A model generated the notes under the pieces. The model was not told the origin of the DNA. It saw nothing but the letters and a program-made list of their open reading frames with translations, and did no database searches. DNA of 53,838 bases from Isosphaeraceae bacterium. Its GTDB lineage: Bacteria > Planctomycetota > Planctomycetia > Isosphaerales > Isosphaeraceae. A program made the position numbers and the translations under genes. Positions 34,546-42,539 of the stretch are shown here, one piece after another (positions within the stretch are counted from its first letter, which is position 1; each line of letters starts with the position of its first letter). The stretch is from contig JARLIH010000006.1 of assembly GCA_031291845.1 (NCBI GenBank), positions 1-53,838 on the forward strand, given 5' to 3'.

Positions 34546-35523
34546 TCACCACAGTCCCGCGCGCGGGTTCACTGGGTTGCGCTGATCGAATTCGCGAATG
34601 AGCTGCTTGCTGGACTCGTCAACGATTTTCGGCACGACGATTCTGAGGACGACGAACAAGTCCCCCTCGGGCTTGTTCGCTGTAGCCGGGATGCCCTGGC
34701 CGCGAAGCCTGAGCTTGAGGCCGCTCGAGCTCCCGGGCGGAATGGTCAGCGACTTCGTTCCACTGAGCCCCGGCACATCGATCTTCGCGCCCAGCACCGC
34801 TTCCGCGACCGTTACCGGCACCTCGACCGAGAGGTTCTGCCCGTCTCGGGTGAAGTAGGAATGGGGTTCGATGGTGACTTGAATGGTCAGATCGCCCGCC
34901 GGCGCCCCCTTCTCGCCCGGCTCACCCTGTCCCCGCAAACGGAGTTTGGCACCGGACTCGATGCCCGGGGGGATCTTGACCACGAGGCTTTCGCGCCGGC
35001 CCCCATCGCGCTGAATTTCGATTGTCGTCTCGCCGCCCCGCACGGCCGTCAAGAACGGAATCGTCAGGTGGGCCTCCATGGGCCGCCCGGGTCGCGGGCC
35101 GGCTTGCCGGCGGCCTCCTCGGCCCGAGCGAACCCGGCCGAGAAGCTCCTCGAAGATCCCGCCCCCCTCCACTTCTTCCGGCGCGGCAGCCCCTGGGCCG
35201 AAGAACTGGCCGAAGTCGAAGGATTCGTAGCCCGCCCCTGGGCCGGCCTGGCGGGCCGTCCATTCCGAAGCACCCGTGCGGGGCCCCGCCGCAACCCCCT
35301 CGAACGCGGCGGTTCCGTACCGGTCGTACATCGCACGCTTCTCGGAATCGGACAGAATGTCGTACGCTTGCTGAGTCTCCTTGAACTTGGCTTCGGCCTT
35401 TTTGTCGCCGGGATTGACGTCGGGGTGGTGCTTCCGCGCGAGAGCTCGATAGGCCTTCTTGATGGCTTCGGGCGTCGCGTCGCGCGCCACGCCCAGCACT
35501 TCATAATAGTCGCGGTCGGCCAT
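34546..35523 (-). CDS. CbpA-type DnaJ co-chaperone (no zinc finger)
   Basis: A 325-residue J-domain protein. The J domain (residues 1-70) has YYEVLGV, the HPD motif at 33-35 and the usual [16 protein letters not shown] end. A Gly-rich linker with GIFEELLG follows, then the two beta-sandwich substrate-binding domains ([44 protein letters not shown]). The CxxCxGxG zinc-finger repeats of DnaJ are absent, which places it with CbpA. It recruits Hsp70 (DnaK) and stimulates its ATPase. ATG 35523 gives the conventional N-terminus. It starts the minus-strand run that ends in rnpA and yidD, so a heat-shock promoter in 35524-35827 may drive all of them. Confidence 0.93.
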   Translation of the reverse strand: MADRDYYEVLGVARDATPEAIKKAYRALARKHHPDVNPGDKKAEAKFKETQQAYDILSDSEKRAMYDRYGTAAFEGVAAGPRTGASEWTARQAGPGAGYESFDFGQFFGPGAAAPEEVEGGGIFEELLGRVRSGRGGRRQAGPRPGRPMEAHLTIPFLTAVRGGETTIEIQRDGGRRESLVVKIPPGIESGAKLRLRGQGEPGEKGAPAGDLTIQVTIEPHSYFTRDGQNLSVEVPVTVAEAVLGAKIDVPGLSGTKSLTIPPGSSSGLKLRLRGQGIPATANKPEGDLFVVLRIVVPKIVDESSKQLIREFDQRNPVNPRAGLW

Positions 35524-35827
35524 AGCTATCGAACGCCTCGAAGCGCGTGGGCGTGAGCAATCTCGCCGTTCGCCGCGCGACGAAGCGGGCGGGCGTCTGC
35601 TAACTAAGGAATTGTACCCCGCCGCGAAATGGCCGTTCAAGGGAAGGGGTTTGGCAAAACGTGTGCCTGACAGCCACGTTCGCGTCGTAATCGGAACCTC
35701 CGAATTGGGCCAAACGGGGTAGCCGGCGGTGGCCGAAGCCCTCGCCGCATGCGCGGTCCGACGCTAAAATCAAATGAACTCGGCGCGTGCCGGGACTCAT
35801 TCATTCAATCCGCGAACGTGAGGCATT
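35524..35827. other. 304-bp divergent intergenic region
   Basis: It lies between the CbpA-type gene (minus) and a pseudo-receiver-like gene (plus). It is expected to hold promoters for both directions, but I see no clear -35/-10 pair, CIRCE-type inverted repeat or structured element. Open frames here are short and lack ribosome sites. Confidence 0.4.
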
Positions 35828-36316
35828 TTGGCGAACGTGGCGAATTTGCCTGTCGTCCTTCACGAACGCCTCGGCTACTGGGCCCGGCATCTCCGCCCCC
35901 GGCTTCCGGGCTGGCCGGTTCGGTGGGTGGAGACTCGGTCTACGGCCGACCTCCATGCAGCGCTCGAGGGGGCTTCGTGTCCGATCGTGCTCATCGACCT
36001 CGGTCATCGACCCCGCGCCGGCCTGGAAGACCTGGGTGAAGTTCATCAGGTGGCCCCCAACTCGCTTTCGCTCGTGCTGAATCCGCTACGGCTGGACGGA
36101 GTGCCGGTCCTGGCCCGCCGGCTGGGGGCGACCCATGTGATGTCGGGCATCGCGCCTCCTCCGCTCGTGGCCGACCTGCTGGAGCGCTGGCTCCCCCTCG
36201 CGCGCCAGCGCCGGGACAGCCAGGGCTGGTGCCGGGAGCTCCCACCCGAGCCGGAGCCTGAGCCCTGGAATTGGCTTTCACCCCTGCTTGCCGAACCCCT
36301 GCGGCCGGCCCGCTGA
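35828..36316 (+). CDS. Hypothetical protein with receiver-like (pseudo-receiver) pattern
   Basis: A 162-residue protein with the alternating strand/helix pattern of a response-regulator receiver: a first strand (PVVLHERLGYW), CPIVLIDLGHRPRAGLEDLGEV (the LID aspartate, about residue 57, stands where the phospho-accepting Asp would be), LSLVLNPLRLDGV, LGATHVMSGIAPPPLVADLL. The acid pocket and the conserved Thr/Lys are not clear, so phosphorylation is doubtful. A Pro-rich tail (PPEPEPEPWNW) follows. The start TTG 35828 has GAGG about 6 bases upstream; GTG 35837 is an alternative. It is 48 bases upstream of the Mrp gene and probably co-transcribed. Confidence 0.6.
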   Translation: MANVANLPVVLHERLGYWARHLRPRLPGWPVRWVETRSTADLHAALEGASCPIVLIDLGHRPRAGLEDLGEVHQVAPNSLSLVLNPLRLDGVPVLARRLGATHVMSGIAPPPLVADLLERWLPLARQRRDSQGWCRELPPEPEPEPWNWLSPLLAEPLRPAR

Positions 36317-36364
36317 TCCCGCCCCCCGGCGTTTTCCCCACCAACGAGCCAGGAAAAAAAGACC

Positions 36365-37531
36365 ATGTTTGGCAAGCCTTCATCGAGCATGACTGAACAG
36401 GATGTGCTGAACGCCCTCAAAGGTGTGAAAGACCCCGACCTCGGCCGTGACCTCGTCGACCTTGGCATGATCAAGAACATCCAAGTCGGCCCCAGCTCCA
36501 TCGCGCTGACGGTAAACCTGACAACCCCCGCGTGTCCCATGAAGGCAAAGATCGAGGGCGACGTGCGCGAGGCTCTGACCAGCCGGCTCGGGACAAACCT
36601 GACCTACCAGGTGACGATGAGCGCGGACGTGCGCGGGAAGGGCATCAGCGAGAAGGGGGACATCCCCGGCGTCAAGAACGTCATCGCCGTCGGTTCGGGC
36701 AAAGGGGGCGTCGGCAAGTCCACGATGGCGGCGGCGATCGCATTTGGCCTGCAATCATACGGCTCGAAAGTCGGACTGATGGACGCCGATGTTTACGGGC
36801 CCTCAATACCGCACCTGGTGGGTGCCACGGGCCGACCCATGGCGCGCGGCGAGCGCATCCAGCCGATCGAAACGGCCGGGCTGAAGCTCATGTCGATGGG
36901 TTTTCTGCTCGAGCCCGAGAAAGCTGTGATCATGCGCGGACCGATGCTGCACGGTGTGATCCAGCAGTTCCTCCATCAGGTCGATTGGGGCGACCTCGAC
37001 TACCTGGTGATCGACCTGCCCCCGGGAACGGGTGACGTGCCGCTTAGTCTCGCCCAGGCGCTCCCGTTGACGGGCGCGGTCGTCGTGTGCACGCCGCAGG
37101 AAGTGGCGCTGCTCGACGCCACGCGTGCCGTGACGATGTTCCGGCAGTTGAAGGTCCCGCTGCTGGGAATGGTCGAGAACATGAGCTTCTTCGACGTCGC
37201 CGCCTATCTTAAGGAGCGCGGCGGACCGAAGGCGCAGGCCGCGGCCGCCCAAGAGGATTTCTTCGGTGAAGCCGGTGCAGAGCGCGTGTACCTTTTCGGC
37301 CGAGGCGGGGCGCGCCATCGCGCGGAACAGCTTGGCGTACCGTTCCTTGGCGAAGTGCCGCTCAACATCAACGTCCGCGAGCGCGGCGATGAGGGCAAGA
37401 TCCAAGAAGCCCTCAGCCCCGGCTCACTCTCCCGGCCCTATCTCCTCGGCGTCGTCGAGCAACTCGCGGCGCAGATCAGCATCCAAAACATCAAGACTCC
37501 CAAGCTGCCGAAGCTGGAAATCTTGAATTGA
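36365..37531 (+). CDS. Mrp/ApbC family Fe-S carrier P-loop ATPase, CxxC-less
   Basis: A 388-residue member of the Mrp/NBP35 family. An N-terminal DUF59/MIP18 domain (about 8-85) contains LVDLGMIKNIQV and TTPACPMK (Cys57). The deviant Walker A GKGGVGKST is at 112-120, followed by LMDADVYGPSIPHLVG, and the Walker B region VIDLPPGTGDVPLSLAQ at 214-230. Family members bind and transfer Fe-S clusters on a dimer-bridging CxxC after the VENMS motif. Here VENMSFFDV (270-278) is followed by an insertion to about 308 with no Cys; the only Cys residues are 57 and 242. ATP binding should work, but cluster binding at the usual site cannot. Confidence 0.93.
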   Translation: MFGKPSSSMTEQDVLNALKGVKDPDLGRDLVDLGMIKNIQVGPSSIALTVNLTTPACPMKAKIEGDVREALTSRLGTNLTYQVTMSADVRGKGISEKGDIPGVKNVIAVGSGKGGVGKSTMAAAIAFGLQSYGSKVGLMDADVYGPSIPHLVGATGRPMARGERIQPIETAGLKLMSMGFLLEPEKAVIMRGPMLHGVIQQFLHQVDWGDLDYLVIDLPPGTGDVPLSLAQALPLTGAVVVCTPQEVALLDATRAVTMFRQLKVPLLGMVENMSFFDVAAYLKERGGPKAQAAAAQEDFFGEAGAERVYLFGRGGARHRAEQLGVPFLGEVPLNINVRERGDEGKIQEALSPGSLSRPYLLGVVEQLAAQISIQNIKTPKLPKLEILN

Positions 37532-37589
37532 TCTCGCCGAGCGCGTGAAATGCACTGAATGGAGTGGCCCATTTCGTGCACCCCCCAGG

Positions 37590-39149
37590 TCAGCCGCGCC
37601 GCAGCCCCCGCCCGGGCGTTGCGCCCGTCGGCTCTCTGTCCTTGAGGACCAGCGTACCGTTGACGAGGACATGGTCGACTCCGTCCGCGTGCGTCCGCCC
37701 GGCCGCGTACGTGGAGCGGTCGGTCACGGTGGCCGGGTCGAACACGGCGATGTCCGCCGCGAATCCCGGGCGAAGGAGGCCTCGGTCCGTGAGCCGGTAG
37801 CGCCGGGCTGCGTGACTGGCAAGGTGCGTCACGGCCTCGGCCCACGTGTAGTCCTTTAGCTCACGCGTGTGCCTGCCAAGGAACCGCGCGAACGCGCCCC
37901 ACCCACGAGGGTGTGGAAACCCGCCCCGAAAGATCCCGTCCGAGCCCGCCATGTGGGCAGGATGACGAAGGATCGCCCGTACGTCGTCGTCGGTCCGGTC
38001 CCCCGGCCTGAAGCCGACAATCCCAACCGCCATCCCGGAAGCAACCAGGATATCGCAGACAAACTCTCCCGGCGCCAGCCCGGCTCGAGCGGCCGCCGCG
38101 CTGACCGTCAACCCTTCGGCCCACTGCCAAGCTGGATCGGCGACCATCGCGATCGTGGTCGTGTCGAGCGGGTAAGGCGTCGGGCTGGAGAACCACTCCG
38201 TGTTCAGCCGGCTGCGGATGGCCGGATCGGCGAGCCGCGCGATCGTCGCGTCGATCTCCCCAGTCTGGACCCACGGAGGAAGTGCCACCATCCCGAGAAT
38301 CGTGCTGCCCGCCAGGTAGGGATAGGTGTCAAACGTGAGGTCCAGGCCCATCGCCCGCCCCTGGTCCATGAGCGGCAACAGCAAGTCGGCCGGCCCGTTG
38401 TAATGTGAGACGTGCGCCGCAGCGCCGGAGAGGCGCGCGATCTCGTAGACCTCCCGCATGCCCACGCCCGCGTTCGGCCCATAGCCGCGCATGTGTGTGA
38501 CATACACACCGTCGTCCGGGGCAATGACCTCGCAAAGCGCGGCGATCTCGCGCGCATCGGCATAGCGACTGGGAATGTAGTCCAGGCCCGTGGAAAGCCC
38601 GACCGCCCCGGCGTCCATCCCTTCGCGTACGAGCGATTGCATCCGCTTGATTTCGTCGCCGGTCGCCGCGCGCTCGGCGAGGCCCATAACCTCGATCCGG
38701 ACGTTGCCGTTGGGAATCAGGTAGGCCACGTTCAGCGCAGTGCGATTGTTGAACGTGTCGAGGTATTCACCCACCGTCCGCCAGGCATAGTCGATCGACG
38801 GGTTGCCGTTGAACCCCGCCGTGTAGCGTCTCATGTAGTCCATCGTCGCGGGGGACGCCGGCGCAAACGCGCTGCCGTCCTGCCCGAGGATGTACGTCGT
38901 CACCCCTTGCCGCAAGGCGGGCAGATGGATCGGATCGGCCAGCAGCATGGCGTCTCCGTGGACATGGGCGTCGATGAAGCCGGGAACGACGAACCGGCCC
39001 TCGACGTCGAGTACCTCGGCCGCCACGGCCCCGTCGAGTCGCGCGACCGCTCCAATCTTCTCACCGGTAAGGCCAACATCGGCGCGGTACGGCGGACCAC
39101 CCGATCCGTCAATGACCCATCCGTTCTTCAGGATCAGATCGAAGCTCAC
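37590..39149 (-). CDS. N-acyl-D-amino-acid deacylase (D-aminoacylase)-like amidohydrolase
   Basis: A 519-residue amidohydrolase-superfamily protein of the D-aminoacylase (COG3653) type, which cleaves N-acyl-D-amino acids. The metal motif HxH is H62-V-H64 in GFIDAHVHGD; THMRGYG, AAHVSHYNGP and MAGSDGIFRGGFPHPRG are the later ligand segments. In the classical Alcaligenes enzyme a bridging Cys lies in a GNCG motif; here the equivalent stretch reads ILGQDGSAFAPAS, with Asp91 at that position. A long Ala/Arg-rich tail ends the protein. GTG 39149 is the start, with GAGG upstream. It is convergent with the Mrp gene and divergent from the sulfatase. Confidence 0.88.
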   Translation of the reverse strand: MSFDLILKNGWVIDGSGGPPYRADVGLTGEKIGAVARLDGAVAAEVLDVEGRFVVPGFIDAHVHGDAMLLADPIHLPALRQGVTTYILGQDGSAFAPASPATMDYMRRYTAGFNGNPSIDYAWRTVGEYLDTFNNRTALNVAYLIPNGNVRIEVMGLAERAATGDEIKRMQSLVREGMDAGAVGLSTGLDYIPSRYADAREIAALCEVIAPDDGVYVTHMRGYGPNAGVGMREVYEIARLSGAAAHVSHYNGPADLLLPLMDQGRAMGLDLTFDTYPYLAGSTILGMVALPPWVQTGEIDATIARLADPAIRSRLNTEWFSSPTPYPLDTTTIAMVADPAWQWAEGLTVSAAAARAGLAPGEFVCDILVASGMAVGIVGFRPGDRTDDDVRAILRHPAHMAGSDGIFRGGFPHPRGWGAFARFLGRHTRELKDYTWAEAVTHLASHAARRYRLTDRGLLRPGFAADIAVFDPATVTDRSTYAAGRTHADGVDHVLVNGTLVLKDREPTGATPGRGLRRG

Positions 39150-39273
39150 GGTTCGCCCGCCCTCGTTTCTGGAGTTTCCGCAATGCGTTGCCCCTGGCAG
39201 TCAGTCGCACCAGTATACTGACCCGGCCGGCGATTGAACCTAGGAGTGGATGACGATCTTTGGAGGGGTCAGC

Positions 39274-40782
39274 ATGTGGGGAAAAGCGTTGACGAATGTT
39301 CTCGGCGGCGCCAGCTTCCTCGCCGCGTGGCTCGCCTGCCCTGGTGCGCCGGCAGAGGTAGCCAAAGGCGCAAACCGGCCGAACATCGTCTACATCCTGG
39401 CCGACGATCTCGGGTTCGGCGACGTACGGGCGTTTAACCTTGAATCGAAGATCGCCGTCCCTCACCTGGATCGGCTGGCTGCCGAAGGCCGCATCTTCAC
39501 GGACGCCCATTCCGGCTCGGCGGTTTGCACGCCAACTCGCTACGGGATCCTCACCGGCCGCTATGCCTGGCGCTCGCGGTTGAAACAAGGAGTGCTCGGG
39601 GGCTATTCGCCTCCTTTGGTCGAGCCGGGGCGCGTCACGGTTCCGTCGTTCTTGAAGCAGCAGGGTTATCGCACCGCCTGCATTGGCAAATGGCACCTCG
39701 GGCTCGACTGGTCGACGCGCTCGCGCCAACACTTCGGCGACGCGATCCAACCGGGCGGAAACATCGGGGAAGTGGACTATACCGCGCCGATCGGGAACGG
39801 GCCGACGTCGCGAGGATTCGACGAGTTTTTCGGAATCAGCGCATCGCTCGACATGCCGCCGTTCCTGTTCATCCGGAACGACCGGTGCGTCGGCACACCG
39901 ACAACAGTGAAAACGTATCTCCGAGCGGGGCCGGCGACGACGGACTTTGAAGCCGTCGACGTCTTGCCAAGCCTGGTGCGTGAGGCGTCGGCGTTCCTTG
40001 ATCGTCAGCGCGGCGGCACGACGCCCTTCTTCCTCTACCTCGCGTTGAGCGCACCCCACACGCCCCTTCTTCCCAGCAGCCTTTACGCCGGAAAAAGCGG
40101 GCTCGGACCATACGCCGATTTCGTCTTGCAGGTCGACTCTGCCATCGGAACGATCCTGGATGCACTCGCGCGCAATGGTCAAGACGGCAAGACGCTCGTG
40201 ATCGTCACGAGCGATAACGGTTGCTCGCCGATGGCCGACTTCAAGGCGTTGGCCACACGTGGGCATGACCCGAATCGCCCGTGGAGAGGCGCGAAGGCCG
40301 ATATCTTCGAGGGGGGTCATCGGATCCCTTTCCTCGCGCGTTGGCCGGGCCAAATCCCTGCGGGGACGCGCTGCGGCGACACGATCTGCCTGACCGATCT
40401 ACTCGCAACGTGCGCAGGGATTCTCGGTACGCAGTTGCCGAGCAATGCAGGCGAGGACAGCGTGAATCTCCTGCCCGACTTGCTGGGAACAGCGAGGGAA
40501 CCGCTCCGCGAGGCAACAGTCCACCATTCGATCAACGGATCCTTTGCCATCCGCCAAGGGCCGTGGAAGCTCGCGCTCTGTCGCGATTCGGGGGGCTGGA
40601 GTGACCCGAAACCCGGCTCGTCCGAAGCGAAGAAGCTGCCCGAAGTGCAGCTCTATAACCTCAACGACGACCCCGCCGAGCAGCGCAACATGCAGGCGGA
40701 AAAGCCGGAGATTGTCGGGCGATTGACGCGGCTGCTTGAACGATACGTGGACGAAGGGCGCAGCGTCCCGAAGCCGTTGTAG
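39274..40782 (+). CDS. Exported type I sulfatase (arylsulfatase)
   Basis: A 502-residue sulfatase that hydrolyses sulfate esters, probably from polysaccharides. A signal peptide is likely (LTNVLGGASFLAAWLACPGAPA). The Ca-binding pair ADD (43-45) and the formylglycine signature CTPTR at 85-89 (CxPxR) are present, with GKWHLG and SDNGC later. Cys85 must be oxidised by an FGE enzyme, none of which is intact in this window. ATG 39274 is preferred over ATG 39250 because GGAGG stands 7 bases upstream and the leader is then basic at its front end. Sulfatases are strongly expanded in planctomycetes. Confidence 0.94.
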   Translation: MWGKALTNVLGGASFLAAWLACPGAPAEVAKGANRPNIVYILADDLGFGDVRAFNLESKIAVPHLDRLAAEGRIFTDAHSGSAVCTPTRYGILTGRYAWRSRLKQGVLGGYSPPLVEPGRVTVPSFLKQQGYRTACIGKWHLGLDWSTRSRQHFGDAIQPGGNIGEVDYTAPIGNGPTSRGFDEFFGISASLDMPPFLFIRNDRCVGTPTTVKTYLRAGPATTDFEAVDVLPSLVREASAFLDRQRGGTTPFFLYLALSAPHTPLLPSSLYAGKSGLGPYADFVLQVDSAIGTILDALARNGQDGKTLVIVTSDNGCSPMADFKALATRGHDPNRPWRGAKADIFEGGHRIPFLARWPGQIPAGTRCGDTICLTDLLATCAGILGTQLPSNAGEDSVNLLPDLLGTAREPLREATVHHSINGSFAIRQGPWKLALCRDSGGWSDPKPGSSEAKKLPEVQLYNLNDDPAEQRNMQAEKPEIVGRLTRLLERYVDEGRSVPKPL

Positions 40783-40792
40783 GGAGGGGGAT

Positions 40793-40809
40793 TAGGCTAG
40801 CAAAGCCTA
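40793..40809 (+). terminator. Short hairpin after sulfatase gene
   Basis: TAGGCT-AGCAA-AGCCTA is a perfect 6-bp stem with a 5-base loop starting 11 bases past the sulfatase stop, in the 212-bp convergent gap. No T tract follows. Confidence 0.35.
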
Positions 40810-40891
40810 TGCACACTATTTGGGACTGCAAGGCTCAGCCCGAGCCGCGCGGCGGCCGGGTTGTGGTTGCGCCACGGGCGTTTTCTGCACC

Positions 40892-40908
40892 TCTCCCCTT
40901 GCGGGAGA
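40892..40908. repeat. TCTCCC-loop-GGGAGA hairpin unit (40892-40908)
   Basis: TCTCCC-CTTGC-GGGAGA, a perfect 6-bp stem, occurs in the convergent gap between the sulfatase and DUF1501 genes. A closely similar unit occurs at 47896-47910. Both are in non-coding gaps, so an interspersed element is possible, although a 12-base core may recur by chance in GC-rich DNA. Confidence 0.25.
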
Positions 40909-40994
40909 CGGGTTTCTTCGAAGGCACTCAACAACGCTCGGGATTCGTGCTCGCCCGGCGAGGCCGAACTCTTATTCCGGCCGATCGCTGACCC

Positions 40995-42458
40995 TCACGC
41001 CAGCAGCGCCTTGATCACCTTCGCCGGCTCGACACCCGTCAGCCGCTGGTCGAGGCCCTGGTACCTGTAAGTGAACCGCTCGTGGTCGAATCCAAGCAGA
41101 TTCAAAACCGTCGCGTGGAAGTCGTGGATGTGGACCGGGTCCTTCACGATGTTGTACGAGAAGTCGTCCGTTTCACCGTAGATCGTTCCGGGACGAGAGC
41201 CGCCGCCGGCCATCCACATCGTATAACAGCGAGGGTGGTGATCGCGTCCGTAGTTCGCGGCGGACAGGCCGCCTTGCGAGTAGATCGTTCGACCGAATTC
41301 GCCGCCCCAGATGACCAGGGTCTCGTCGAGCATTCCCCGTTGCTTGAGGTCTTGGATGAGACCCCAGCAAGGCTGGTCGACGTCCTTGCACTGGCTGGGG
41401 AGCCGACCGGCGACGTTGCCGTGGGTGTCGCAGTTGTTGTGAAAGACCTGAACGAACCGCACCCCGCGCTCGACCATCCGGCGGGCTAGGAGCGCGGTGT
41501 GGGCGAACGTTCCCGGCTTCCGCGCCTCTTCGCCGTAGAACCGGTAGGTGGACGCGGGCTCGTTCTCGACGGCGGTCAGCTCGGGGACGCTCGACTGCAT
41601 GCGGAACGCCAGCTCGTACTGCTGAATCCGCGTGTGGGTCTCCGGGTCCCCGACGGCCTGGTAGGTCATTTCGTTCAGCGATCTTAGGCCGTCAAGGGTC
41701 TGCCTGCGCACCTGTGCGGGGACGCCCGGCGGGTTGTTGATGTAGAGGATCGGGTCACCACCGGAGCGGAACGAAACACCCGCGTGTTCTCCCGACAGAT
41801 ATCCCGACGACCAGAGGCGGGCGGAGATCGCCTGGACCTGCTCGGTGTTCGACGGCTTCGCGACGAGCACGACGAAGGTGGGCAGGTTGTCGTTCTGAGA
41901 GCCAAGACCATACGATACCCACGAGCCCAGGCAGGGGCGGCCCGTGACCTGGTTGCCGGTCTGCATGTAGGTGATCGCCGGCTCGTGATTGATCGCCTCG
42001 GTGTGCATGCTGCGGATAAAGCACATGTCGTCGACCATGCTGGCCGTGTACGGCAGGAGCTCCGACACCCACATCTGGCTCTGACCGTGCCGGGCGAACT
42101 TGAACATCGACGGGGCGATCGGGAACCGCTTCTGACCCGAGGTCATCGTCGTGAGCCGCTGGCCCATCCGCACCGAGTCGGGGAGGTCCTTGTCGTACCA
42201 CTGCTGCATGACCGGCTTGTAGTCGTACAGGTCCATCTGTGCGGGGCCGCCGACCATGTGCAGATAGATCACCTGCTTCGCTTTGGGCGCGAAATGGTTC
42301 AGCGCGTGCCGGGGCGCAGCGCCCCCCTGGATGGCCGCCCCCTTGACCCTGTCCGTTCCGAGCAACGAGGCCAGCGCGGCCCACCCCACGGCGTTCGCAC
42401 CCTGGCCCAGGAACTGCCGGCGCGTCTCGTTGCGAACCCATTCATGGAAGAGGCTCAT
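40995..42458 (-). CDS. DUF1501 domain protein with Tat-like leader
   Basis: A 487-residue DUF1501 protein. The N-terminus FHEWVRNETRRQFLGQGANAVGWAALASLLG carries a twin-arginine RRQFLG motif typical of Tat export of this family. Conserved elements include VIYLHMVGGPAQMDLYDYKPV, NCDTHGNVAGRLPSQCKDVDQ and IWGGEFGRTIYSQGG. It lies 81 bases downstream of, and on the same strand as, the DUF1549/DUF1553 gene at 42540-45695, the standard planctomycete pair. ATG 42458 has GGGGAGAG upstream. The joint function of such pairs is unknown; sequence features suggest processing of polysaccharide or metal-containing substrates outside the cytoplasm. Confidence 0.94.
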   Translation of the reverse strand: MSLFHEWVRNETRRQFLGQGANAVGWAALASLLGTDRVKGAAIQGGAAPRHALNHFAPKAKQVIYLHMVGGPAQMDLYDYKPVMQQWYDKDLPDSVRMGQRLTTMTSGQKRFPIAPSMFKFARHGQSQMWVSELLPYTASMVDDMCFIRSMHTEAINHEPAITYMQTGNQVTGRPCLGSWVSYGLGSQNDNLPTFVVLVAKPSNTEQVQAISARLWSSGYLSGEHAGVSFRSGGDPILYINNPPGVPAQVRRQTLDGLRSLNEMTYQAVGDPETHTRIQQYELAFRMQSSVPELTAVENEPASTYRFYGEEARKPGTFAHTALLARRMVERGVRFVQVFHNNCDTHGNVAGRLPSQCKDVDQPCWGLIQDLKQRGMLDETLVIWGGEFGRTIYSQGGLSAANYGRDHHPRCYTMWMAGGGSRPGTIYGETDDFSYNIVKDPVHIHDFHATVLNLLGFDHERFTYRYQGLDQRLTGVEPAKVIKALLA

Positions 42459-42481
42459 CGCGTCTCTCTCCCCTTCGTTAT

Positions 42482-42523
42482 GCGGCCAAGCCGCTCTTGA
42501 TCCATGCAGGACCGGCATGCCGG
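42482..42523. promoter_or_regulatory. Hairpin and palindrome between DUF1549 and DUF1501 genes
   Basis: GCGGC-CAA-GCCGC forms a hairpin at 42482-42494 and CCGGCATGCCGG is a perfect 12-bp palindrome at 42512-42523, both in the 81-bp spacer. They may stabilise or attenuate the dicistronic message. GC-rich spacers produce such pairings often. Confidence 0.25.
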
Positions 42524-42539
42524 CGGGCAATGACCGGCC

